NCBI GenBank assembly: GCA_002393975.1 | Contig: DGSM01000108.1 | Location: 1 to 11,492, forward strand | Length of the DNA stretch: 11,492 nt | Source: Clostridiales bacterium UBA4362 | Lineage (GTDB): Bacteria > Bacillota > Clostridia > TANB77 > CAG-508 | Direction of reading: 5' to 3' | Made by a program: the position numbers and the translations under genes | Part shown: positions 1 through 6,934 of the stretch, piece by piece | How the letters are laid out: every line of letters begins with the position of its first letter | How positions within the stretch are numbered: the stretch's first letter is position 1 | The notes under the pieces: generated by a model | Seen by the model: only the letters and a program-made list of their open reading frames with translations | What the model was told of the DNA's origin: nothing | The model's database searches: none

Positions 1-177
1 TGCAATCATAGCAATCATACAACCAGATGATATTTTTCTTAAGATTCCTATCATAACCGATTGTTCAGGCAAAGATAAAAGTCTTGTTGTTATTGCAAAA
101 AAGATTGCTAATATATAAAACACACACATATTTTTAATCATATATTTTAAATCATATTTTAATAATTTTATTAACAT
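1..177 (-). CDS. ABC-2 type transporter permease, N-terminal part (cut by window edge)
   Basis: This reading frame starts at the ATG at 177-175 and runs open off the left edge, giving 59 residues. The first ~15 residues are basic (MLIKLLKYDLKYMIKN). They are followed by a hydrophobic stretch (FYILAIFFAITT) that reads as a first membrane helix, as in permease subunits paired with YtrB-like ATPases. The start is supported by a GGAGG site at 186-190, 8 nt upstream and inside the end of the ATPase gene. The two genes overlap by 7 nt, so translation is probably coupled. Function as the membrane half of an exporter is inferred mainly from position. The exact family and substrate cannot be read from this fragment. 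Confidence 0.7.
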   Translation of the reverse strand, partial: MLIKLLKYDLKYMIKNMCVFYILAIFFAITTRLLSLPEQSVMIGILRKISSGCMIAMIA

Positions 178-866
178 TTGAACATCCTCCTAAATATTTC
201 ATCTATAGAAGCATTTTCTTTTTTTCTTAACTCGTCTGTATCACTTTGCAAAACTATCTTCCCTTTATCAATAAATACCACTTCATCTAATATTCTTTCA
301 ATATCAGATATTAAATGTGTTGAAATAATTACACTTGCATTTTCATTAAAATTAGAAAGTATTGTATCTAATATATAATCCCTTGTTGCTGGATCTACAC
401 CTCCAAGAGGTTCATCTAAAATATATAAATCTGCATTTCTAGACATAACAAGAACTAATTGAACTTTTTCTTGCATACCTTTACTCATTTTAGATAATTT
501 TTGATTTTCATCTAAATCTAAATCTTTTAACAGTTTTCTTGCTTTTTGTGCATCAAAATTTTCATAAAAATCTTCAAAATAGCTTAATACTTCATTTACT
601 TTCATTTGCTTATTTAAATATGTTCTCTCAGGTAAATAAGATACTATTTTCTTTGTTTCTACACCTACCTTATTTCCTTTAATAAGTATTTCACCACTTG
701 TTGGTGTTAATAAATCATTTATTAGTTTAATTAGTGTAGTTTTACCAGCACCATTTTTACCAAGTAAGCCAATAATCTTACCACCTGATAATTTAAGATT
801 TATATCTTTAAGTGCATATTTATCACCATACTTTTTATCTAAACTCTTTATCTCTAATAATTCCAT
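171..866 (-). CDS. ABC transporter ATP-binding protein (YtrB/BcrA-like)
   Basis: This is the nucleotide-binding subunit of an ABC exporter, acting on the inner face of the membrane. Visible motifs are Walker A GKNGAGKT at residues 36-43, a Q-loop position with Glu in SYLPE (76-80), a degenerate signature MSKGMQ (127-132) in place of LSGGQ, Walker B LYILDEP (147-153) and the H-loop His184 in STHL. At 231 residues it has the usual length for a stand-alone ATPase of this type. The ATG at 866 follows the regulator's stop by one base, and the AAAGGGG ribosome site lies in the last codons of the regulator. The regulator-ATPase-permease order is that of ytrA-type operons, which respond to cell-envelope stress in Bacillus. 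The substrate is not readable here. Confidence 0.93.
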   Translation of the reverse strand: MELLEIKSLDKKYGDKYALKDINLKLSGGKIIGLLGKNGAGKTTLIKLINDLLTPTSGEILIKGNKVGVETKKIVSYLPERTYLNKQMKVNEVLSYFEDFYENFDAQKARKLLKDLDLDENQKLSKMSKGMQEKVQLVLVMSRNADLYILDEPLGGVDPATRDYILDTILSNFNENASVIISTHLISDIERILDEVVFIDKGKIVLQSDTDELRKKENASIDEIFRRMFKC

Positions 867-867
867 A

Positions 868-1227
868 TTACCCCTTTATCCTTTCTAAATATTTTATTGA
901 ATCAGCTTTTCCTAAGCCTATTCTTTTCATTCCTTGAAAATAACTTTTGGCTAAAGTCATAGCATATTCATCTTTTAACTTCTCTATTATTTTTTCATCT
1001 TTTGTAACATACTTGCCATTAGTTCTTTCAGTATATATAAGGTTCATACTTTCAAGTTCAGATAATGCTTTTTGCATTGTATTTGGATTAACCTTAAATG
1101 TTGTTGCAAACTCCCTAACAGATGGGAGCTTTTCCCCAGATTTAAACACACCTGAAATAAGATAAATTTTCATATAGTCTAATAATTGTATATAAATTGG
1201 AATGTTGTTTTCAAATGTAAATTCCAT
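868..1227 (-). CDS. GntR-family transcriptional regulator, YtrA type
   Basis: This 119-residue protein has an N-terminal winged helix-turn-helix (about residues 8-75). The GntR recognition-helix signature is KLPSVREFATTFKVNPNTMQ, followed by KALSELE. The C-terminal part (about 80-119) is only a short helical tail, as in the small YtrA subgroup that dimerizes without a large effector domain. The ATG at 1227 has a GGAG site at 1235-1238. It is the first gene of the operon with the ABC ATPase and permease. It sits directly behind a consensus promoter whose -10 box lies inside an inverted repeat, so repression of its own operon is the likely mode. The inducing signal is unknown. Confidence 0.9.
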   Translation of the reverse strand: MEFTFENNIPIYIQLLDYMKIYLISGVFKSGEKLPSVREFATTFKVNPNTMQKALSELESMNLIYTERTNGKYVTKDEKIIEKLKDEYAMTLAKSYFQGMKRIGLGKADSIKYLERIKG

Positions 1228-1245
1228 AATATCACTCCTTTTTGT

Positions 1246-1279
1246 TGTATTACTTGCTTAATACAGTAATATTGTATTA
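1246..1279. promoter_or_regulatory. Probable operator for the GntR regulator
   Basis: TAATACA (1259-1265) and TGTATTA (1273-1279) form a perfect 7-bp inverted repeat with a 7-nt centre. A further TGTATTA copy lies at 1246-1252, exactly 27 bp from the right arm. The palindrome covers the -10 box of the operon promoter, the expected position for an autorepressor. Binding by this regulator is inferred from the layout. Confidence 0.65.
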
Positions 1280-1299
1280 CACTTTGGTTTTAATGTCAA
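1271..1299 (-). promoter_or_regulatory. SigA-type promoter of the GntR-ABC operon
   Basis: On the minus strand there is a perfect -35 TTGACA (1299-1294), a 17-nt spacer and a -10 TACAAT (1276-1271). It lies about 45 nt upstream of the regulator's start codon. Confidence 0.85.
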
Positions 1300-1310
1300 T
1301 ACCTAAAAGT

Positions 1311-1346
1311 AAAAAAACTATCTTAAAATATTTTAAGATAGTTTTT
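1311..1346 (-). terminator. Strong rho-independent terminator hairpin
   Basis: AAAAACTATCTTAAAA (1313-1328) and TTTTAAGATAGTTTTT (1331-1346) form a perfect 16-bp stem with a 2-nt loop. On the minus strand it is followed by further T residues. A T-rich tract at 1347-1360 means it could also work on the plus strand. It lies downstream of the SEC-C gene remnant and probably was that gene's terminator. Confidence 0.85.
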
Positions 1347-1413
1347 GGTTTATTTTTTTTATTCCACATAACTTTTCGATTTTGGCCGTTTGGCTACACT
1401 TAAAGTCTTTGTA

Positions 1414-1503
1414 TTACTGATTTTTACCACAGCAATTTTTGTACTTTTTGCCGCTTCCACATGGCGAATTACTAATTATATTATCAATACTATTTGTATC
1501 TAT
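1414..1503 (-). pseudogene. Orphan 3' end of a SEC-C zinc-motif gene
   Basis: The minus-strand frame encodes DTNSIDNIISNSPCGSG and then KKYKNCCGKNQ before a TAA at 1416-1414. PCGSGKKYKNCCG is the SEC-C zinc-binding motif found at the end of SecA and of many small proteins. The usual pattern is C-P-C with a later C-C. Here the first Cys position is Ser (NSPC), while the second Cys and the final Cys pair are intact. The frame is closed by a TAA at 1506-1504 and holds no start codon, so only the tail of the gene is present. The strong hairpin at 1313-1346 follows it. This could be the remnant of the host gene that received the element, or an old decayed gene. Confidence 0.7.
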
Positions 1504-1641
1504 TTATACTAATAATATCAAGTATTTTTGTCATTTATATTAATTGTATTATTAGTATCATTTTTATTATGCTTTCCAATTTTTTGCAAACAAAATGCAA
1601 ACAATGTTTACATTCGTTATTATGTTTTTAGTATATACTAA
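1487..1641. repeat. Cluster of ATACTA inverted repeats in gene-free AT-rich DNA
   Basis: ATACTAATAATA (1506-1517) and TATTATTAGTAT (1547-1558) are perfect 12-bp inverted repeats 29 nt apart. TTAGTATATACTAA (1628-1641) is a perfect 14-bp palindrome built from the same half-site, and another ATACTA lies at 1487-1492. The area lies between the SEC-C remnant and the ATPase gene and holds no gene I can support. Such half-sites could bind a recombinase or regulator. At this base composition some of them may be chance. Confidence 0.5.
1585..1603. repeat. Direct repeat of TGCAAACA
   Basis: TGCAAACA occurs at 1585-1592 and again at 1596-1603, with an 11-bp period close to one helical turn. It is followed by AAACAATGTTT, a small inverted repeat. 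Paired copies on one helix face near an element boundary resemble integrase arm sites, but this is only a suggestion. Confidence 0.35.
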
Positions 1642-1676
1642 CTAAAAGGAAAATTCAAGTATTTGCAATTTAAAAT

Positions 1677-3060
1677 TTATAAATATGATCTCATTACTTC
1701 AATAGATTTTCTTAAATCATCTATTTTAGCAACCCCGATTATCTTTCCTATGATGTATCTGATTCCTTATAAAAGTGTGTATACTAACTTGATTAGGCTG
1801 TTTTTCCCACGGATATATTTTGTCCTCTTTTTTCTGTTGTATAAAAAATTCATTATCAAATCTTTTTATTCCATTACTTGTACTATATTTTTCCATTAGG
1901 GATTCATATAACTCATTATGATATTCCTCTGAAGGTAAATCAAATGCTAAATAATTAGTTTCATTACTTGATATATACGACAGTTTTCTTTCATCAAATT
2001 CTTTTACATCTTTATCCTTCTTTAAAACTATATTCTTTACATTTTCATTATAAGCTAACTGCTTAATTAATAGTGGCGAATGAGTTGTTAGTATAACTTG
2101 AGAATCTTTGGATATTTCCAATATAAAATCGACAAACTTTTCTTGTAATCTAGGATGTAAATGTAATTCTGGTTCATCAATTAATATTATAAGTTTTTTT
2201 CCACTTTGTTTCGACATATAAAATGAATATATTAAAGAAAACATCATTTCATATCCTGAGCCTAAAGAGGCTAAGTCAATTTGCATATTTGATGGTGTTT
2301 CAACTACGAGATTAGCTTTTTTAAAAGGTAAATAATTATCAATAAAATCTAATTTAAGACTATGCCCACTTATTTCTTTAAATTTATTAATTGCTTTTTC
2401 TAAGTTTTTATTTGATAATTCTTTCTTTATTTTTTCATTTAGCATCGTATTAAGATTTTCTACATTGTCTTGATTTTTATAATATTGAAAGTTAAAATCA
2501 TCCATTATTCTATCAAATCTTGTATCATTATATGTACCAGCTCTAGTCTGATATAATCTATTTTTATCTAAATATAATACATCTAATTCATTAAATCTCT
2601 TTGTTCCAAAAGAATTAGTAACTTTCATTCTTAAATCTGGCGATCCTGGTTTAGGTTTCTCATCATCTGTACTTATATATAATTGATCAGTCATTATAAG
2701 TGACAGCAATTTATTTTGATTCGACTTTTCTCTTGTTTTTCCTATAAACTTAAATCCCTTTGCATCAAAACTTGAATTTGGAAAAACACTTTTAACATTA
2801 AAAGTATCTTTTGTTTCAATTGTTATTTCAGTTTCTTTATTTGAATCGTTCATATCTGAAATATCAAAACTTTCTGCTTTATACTCTAGTAAACTACTAG
2901 CTATTGCATCTAATATAGTAGTTTTACCACATCCGTTTTCTCCTACTATAGTTGTTAATCCTGTTCCATATTTTATATTATCTGGCACATTAAAATTTAA
3001 TATTTTAAATTCATCGTTAAATAATTTATAATTTTTTACTATTAAATTAGATATAAACAT
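1677..3060 (-). CDS. AAA/ABC-type ATPase of the R-M cargo, frameshifted near the C-terminus
   Basis: The in-frame product is 444 residues (3060 to the stop at 1726). It has Walker A GENGCGKTT at 40-48, an ABC-like signature LGSG at 266-269, Walker B LIDEPELHLHP at about 293-303 and an H-loop THS around His327. This places it with the OLD-like/AAA_15-type ATPases common in phage-defence loci, but no TOPRIM nuclease follows. The C-terminus reads IHTFIRNQIHHRKDN and then stops after RGC. If one base of the C4 run at 1733-1736 (GGGG on the coding strand) is removed, the frame continues as VAKIDDLRKSIEVMRSYL to a stop at 1677. That gives about 460 residues ending in a plausible helix. I therefore mark the gene to 1677. 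The ATG at 3060 has an AGAGGG site and lies 17 nt after the endonuclease gene. A role in defence or in controlling the nuclease is inferred from context. Confidence 0.8.
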
Positions 3061-3077
3061 TTAAATCCCTCTTTATC

Positions 3078-4817
3078 TTAATAAACTTTATTGTCAAAAT
3101 ATTTTACTACTTCCATATTCTTTAGTCTATTAGCTTTTATTTCGTTAGCAAGATAAAGTAATGTAATTATAGTCATTGCATTTCCATATACATTAGTAAA
3201 TATAGTTATTCTTTGTAATTTTTCCTCTATATTACCAATGAATTTTCCAGAAATAAATGAAAAGTAAAATTTATTTATATTATCTCCAAATTCTTTCCAC
3301 CACTCATTACTATTTCTTTCTTTTTCTCTCTTATTATTTTCTTCTACATATCTAACCATTTCATCAACTTGAGATATTGGTAAATTATATCCATTAGAAT
3401 ATGCTTTAGTATCTATAATAACTCCATAATTATCCGTACTATTTTCTGTATAAATAATTCCATCTGGTTTTCTAGAGCCTCCTAAATGAACTCCTTTGTA
3501 ATTACATTCTTTAGTAAGTAATTCAACCGTTTTCATTTCAAATAATCTATTTTGTTGACTATCAAATGCTAAATCTACTAAAGATAAGTATTCATGAGAT
3601 AATGTGTCTAGTTTTTCTCTTAAATTATCTTTTTCTTGAGTAAATTCTGATTTTTCGCTGTTCTCAATTATTGGAATAATAAAATCATTTATTTCGTCAT
3701 TAAAATAATATTTTTCGCCTATTTTTTCTATGTTTAAGCCTATATTTATAAGACCATCTATATCATCTTTAACTACTGTAAATAATTCAGATATTGTATG
3801 TATTTCAAGTCTATCTCTAATTTCTTCTAAAGTTAGACCACTTTTACATTCAATTAAGCTTTTTATTATCAATGCTCTCCTTGTTCTGATGTAATTTCTA
3901 TCTGTTCCTTTTGTTGCGAGCATTTCCCATGATATATTTTTACTAATTCTTTTATGCCTACTTCTTCCATTTACCTTATTTAGTGATTGTATTCCTTTTG
4001 CAGTAATCATATATGATTGACCAATTTTCTCTTTATAATTTTTTCCGCCAATACTTAATTCAACTTCTTTTGCTACCTGAACTAATAATCCAAGTTTAGA
4101 TAACCATTTAGCAATCATTCTAGCATACTTATCTGAAGAACCTTCTGTATCTGTTCTTAATTTGTTTCTTTCTTTTTTGTCTTCAGTTGTAGCTAATGTC
4201 ATTATTAAAACATCTTGAGGAATACTTGTAAATCCATCTTCACCTATAAAACCTAAATTTTTACCCAATTCAAATTTAGTTTTTACTTTTCCGTCAGATA
4301 ATAAATTTAATATTCTAACTGCTGGTGGATAGCTTAAAAGAGAATCTATTAAAATGTCTTCTTTTTCTTCAATTGTTTTTGCACCTGTTAAGTTCAAACC
4401 TTCTTCTGTAATTTCAAAAGAATCATCAAAATAATTATATTTTATAAACCCTAGTGCTTGCGCCCATCTAACAAAATTATCTGCAGGCCAATCACTAATA
4501 AAATCTCTTACTTGTCCTTTCACTGTTGCTTGTACTATTCCATTACATCTAGCACTAGATCTAGGTGTAAAAGAAGTCCCAACTAAATCAGCATATTTTA
4601 TTTTTAATGGTATACTATTTAATACTTCTAAAAAGTGACTTTTTCCATCTCTTTCTTCAATTAGTCTATCAATCTTTTCATTTACTAATTCATTATGTGT
4701 TTCTGATTTATTATCAAAAATTGATACAACTTTAATTAATGATTCAAAATCACTTGGATCTTGTACCCAGCCGAAAGTTCTAAAATTCTGATTTTCCATT
4801 TTTCTTAATTCTATCAA
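3078..4817 (-). CDS. Type IIS restriction endonuclease, FokI/StsI-like
   Basis: The 579-residue protein matches R.FokI (about 580 residues) along its whole length. The N-terminal part (about 1-390) aligns with the FokI DNA-recognition domains, from FRTFGWVQDP near the start through EGSSDKYARMI (225-235) and WEMLAT (297-302). The C-terminal cleavage domain keeps HLGGSRKPDG with Asp452, IIDTKAY with Asp469 and Lys471, and the dimer-interface helix DEMVRYVEEN with Asp485 and Arg489. These correspond to FokI D450, D467, K469, D483 and R487, so the enzyme should be active. The TTG start at 4817 is chosen because GGAGG (4830-4826) sits 8 nt upstream. An ATG seven codons in has no good site. The ribosome site overlaps the methyltransferase stop, which implies coupled translation. 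FokI cuts outside GGATG. Some residues next to the conserved Glu225 differ from FokI, so the target sequence is likely but not certain. Confidence 0.95.
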   Translation of the reverse strand: MIELRKMENQNFRTFGWVQDPSDFESLIKVVSIFDNKSETHNELVNEKIDRLIEERDGKSHFLEVLNSIPLKIKYADLVGTSFTPRSSARCNGIVQATVKGQVRDFISDWPADNFVRWAQALGFIKYNYFDDSFEITEEGLNLTGAKTIEEKEDILIDSLLSYPPAVRILNLLSDGKVKTKFELGKNLGFIGEDGFTSIPQDVLIMTLATTEDKKERNKLRTDTEGSSDKYARMIAKWLSKLGLLVQVAKEVELSIGGKNYKEKIGQSYMITAKGIQSLNKVNGRSRHKRISKNISWEMLATKGTDRNYIRTRRALIIKSLIECKSGLTLEEIRDRLEIHTISELFTVVKDDIDGLINIGLNIEKIGEKYYFNDEINDFIIPIIENSEKSEFTQEKDNLREKLDTLSHEYLSLVDLAFDSQQNRLFEMKTVELLTKECNYKGVHLGGSRKPDGIIYTENSTDNYGVIIDTKAYSNGYNLPISQVDEMVRYVEENNKREKERNSNEWWKEFGDNINKFYFSFISGKFIGNIEEKLQRITIFTNVYGNAMTIITLLYLANEIKANRLKNMEVVKYFDNKVY

Positions 4818-4829
4818 CTTTGTTACCTC

Positions 4830-6812
4830 CTAATAATTTACAATTAATACTTCAATACTTTTTTCTCTTGTAGTATTATAACTTGAATTAGAATAATCAC
4901 TTGTCAAATATATTACTTTGTATTTTTTACTCCATTCTTTAAGTAGTTTATTTTCTTTTCCCTTATGCTCTATAACATTAGATAATGCAAACCTTACATT
5001 CTTTTTGTCTAGCTCGTCCAGTACTTTATATAATTTTAGTTCTTCTTCTTCTTTCCAATCTTTAAAGCCTCTATTTCCATCATTATAAGAACCTGTTGTT
5101 ATAAGATATGGTGGATCACAATATACAAAGTCATTATTATTTAAATCTTGCAAATTCAATTTATCAAATTGCTCTGACGAAAATTCAATGTTCATATCTT
5201 TTAGCTTTTGAGTAAATAATATAAGATTATTCCTCATGTTGTCTGAAAATTGACTTCTATTTCTTCCAAATGGATTATTATATTCTTTATCATTATTAAA
5301 TCTAAATTGATAATTAAATGAATAACAAGATAAAGTATATAAATCTATTGGATCTTTTGTTTTATTATAATATACTCTAAACTTTTTAAACGCTTCTTCA
5401 TTTTCTTTGGATAGTCCATATTCATCTATTCTATTTTCAATACGTTGTAATACATCATTAATTGGTTTATTATATAATTCTTTATATAAGTCTATAATAA
5501 ATGAATTAATATCATTACAAATAGTTTTCTTGCTATCTACATTAATTCCAACATTAAATCCCCCAGAGAATAAATCAACAAAAGTATTAATATTTTTAGG
5601 AAAATATTCTGTTAATTGTGGAAGTAATTTATATTTTCCGCCAATATAATTAAGCGGACTTTTTAAGAATTTCTTTCTAGACATAACATCTACAGTATAT
5701 TCATATTTTTCACTTTCTTCATTTACCATCGCTAAACTATGGATAGGAATATTTATATATACATCTTCTTTTTTATGCTCTTTAATCTTTGATATATAGA
5801 ATAAATATTCATAATGTATATCTAATTTTTTTGTTAGTTTGTTTTGATATTGCTTATATGGAATCTTATATAATTTGTATGTATCTTCGTTTCCACAATC
5901 TATTAAAATGCTTTTGATTTCATCTTCACTTAATAATCCATCTTGATTATAACTCACAATAATATGCTTAAAATTAGCCTTTTTAATTAATTCTTTTAAT
6001 TCATTATAAACTTTATTCTTTATACAATAATTTGATTTCTCGGTTTCATATTTTCTAATACCTGTTTTTCCTTTTATCTCTGGATTATCATATCTAGCTA
6101 TTGTTTCTAATAAATGATAATTAGGTAAATATTGTCGTTCATTATATGGTGGATCTAAATATAGAATATCTCCTTTAATTTCTTTAATTAATTCATTAGC
6201 ATCTCTATTATAGCATTTATTATTAGAATTATTATCTATTACATTCAATCTAATCATTTCAAATTTCTTAAATGCTCTTTTATCCCATTGCTTTAAGTAT
6301 GCACCATATGTACCTGTAATATTGGAAACATAAGGTACTCCTTCAATTAGTGAAGCTAATAGATAATAGTATTCATTTGTTGTTATTAATTCTTTATTTT
6401 TCCAATTTTCTATTTTATTACGAATAAAATCGATTCTTAATGCATTTTCAGGTGTTAAATACATTCTTTCACAATTATCATTTGGTGAATAATTTTCATA
6501 TATAAATTTATTAAAATTTTCTTTTGATATATCAGTATTTTCTAAGTAATCAAATACATCTTCTATATTTAAAACTTTTCTTATCTTATCAAATGTAGGT
6601 GTATCAGTATTCTCTATTGTACCCATTTGTAAAATATATGAAGAATATAATAAATCATTTGATATAATTGTATATTTATTTTTAAAGAATCGTGAAACAG
6701 ATGCTGTCCCTGAAAAAATGTCACAAAACACTTTCTCTGTTCCATCACAATTATCTTTTATTACCTTTGAAATATCACTTAATAAATTAGTTTTATTACC
6801 TATAAATCTCAT
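4830..6812 (-). CDS. Fused two-domain N6-adenine DNA methyltransferase, M.FokI-like
   Basis: This 660-residue protein carries two complete D12-class adenine methyltransferase units, as in M.FokI (about 650 residues). Each unit methylates one strand of an asymmetric site. The N-terminal unit shows RFIGNKTNLL (2-10), the AdoMet-binding motif DIFSGT (31-36) and the catalytic DPPY at 220-223. The C-terminal unit shows KSPLNYIGGKYKLL (384-397), DLFSGG (413-418) and DPPY at 566-569, followed by LITTGSYNDGN. It protects the host from the endonuclease encoded just downstream. The ATG at 6812 has a GGAGGAG site ending 7 nt upstream. The gene has its own promoter and is first in the cargo operon, so the methylase is made before the nuclease, the usual safe order. 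Confidence 0.95.
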   Translation of the reverse strand: MRFIGNKTNLLSDISKVIKDNCDGTEKVFCDIFSGTASVSRFFKNKYTIISNDLLYSSYILQMGTIENTDTPTFDKIRKVLNIEDVFDYLENTDISKENFNKFIYENYSPNDNCERMYLTPENALRIDFIRNKIENWKNKELITTNEYYYLLASLIEGVPYVSNITGTYGAYLKQWDKRAFKKFEMIRLNVIDNNSNNKCYNRDANELIKEIKGDILYLDPPYNERQYLPNYHLLETIARYDNPEIKGKTGIRKYETEKSNYCIKNKVYNELKELIKKANFKHIIVSYNQDGLLSEDEIKSILIDCGNEDTYKLYKIPYKQYQNKLTKKLDIHYEYLFYISKIKEHKKEDVYINIPIHSLAMVNEESEKYEYTVDVMSRKKFLKSPLNYIGGKYKLLPQLTEYFPKNINTFVDLFSGGFNVGINVDSKKTICNDINSFIIDLYKELYNKPINDVLQRIENRIDEYGLSKENEEAFKKFRVYYNKTKDPIDLYTLSCYSFNYQFRFNNDKEYNNPFGRNRSQFSDNMRNNLILFTQKLKDMNIEFSSEQFDKLNLQDLNNNDFVYCDPPYLITTGSYNDGNRGFKDWKEEEELKLYKVLDELDKKNVRFALSNVIEHKGKENKLLKEWSKKYKVIYLTSDYSNSSYNTTREKSIEVLIVNY

Positions 6813-6826
6813 ACTTTTCTCCTCCG

Positions 6827-6841
6827 CATCCTAAAACATCC
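6827..6841 (-). promoter_or_regulatory. Two GGATG words at the methyltransferase transcription start
   Basis: CATCC on the plus strand at 6827-6831 and 6837-6841 gives two GGATG words on the coding strand, 10 bp apart (one helical turn). They lie between the predicted -10 box and the ribosome site. GGATG is the recognition sequence of FokI, whose methyltransferase homologue is encoded directly downstream. Confidence 0.6.
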
Positions 6842-6843
6842 TT

Positions 6844-6872
6844 ATTCTATAACATATTACTTTTTTTTACAA
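6844..6872 (-). promoter_or_regulatory. Predicted promoter of the restriction-modification operon
   Basis: The minus strand has TTGTAA (6872-6867), a 17-nt A-rich spacer and TAGAAT (6849-6844). Transcription would start near 6837, about 25 nt before the methyltransferase ATG. A shifted reading with TATAGA as the -10 box is possible. Confidence 0.55.
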
Positions 6873-6901
6873 TATATTTTCAAATATTTGTTAAAATTTT
6901 T

Positions 6902-6929
6902 AGAGAGCCAGTACTTATACTAGCTCTCT
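6902..6929 (-). terminator. Hairpin after the integrase gene, possible terminator
   Basis: AGAGAGC and GCTCTCT form the outer 7-bp stem, with an inner AGTA/TACT stem after one mismatch. It lies 5 nt past the integrase stop codon. The minus-strand tail is AAAAATTTT, not a clean T run, so termination may be partial. It separates the mobility genes from the cargo operon. Confidence 0.6.
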
Positions 6930-6934
6930 GTGTT

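Noticed and set aside
178..378. Plus-strand frames opposite the ABC, GntR, methyltransferase, integrase and relaxase genes
   Set aside because: They lie wholly opposite genes with clear domain motifs and lack recognisable motifs or ribosome sites.
1663..1899. 78-residue plus-strand frame rich in hydrophobic residues
   Set aside because: It is the antisense of the ATPase 3' end. Its hydrophobicity comes from complementing AT-rich coding DNA.
6902..6929. Hairpin after int as an attachment-site core
   Set aside because: A stem with mismatches and no second copy in the window fits a terminator-like hairpin better. It stays possible only if a matching repeat is found outside.
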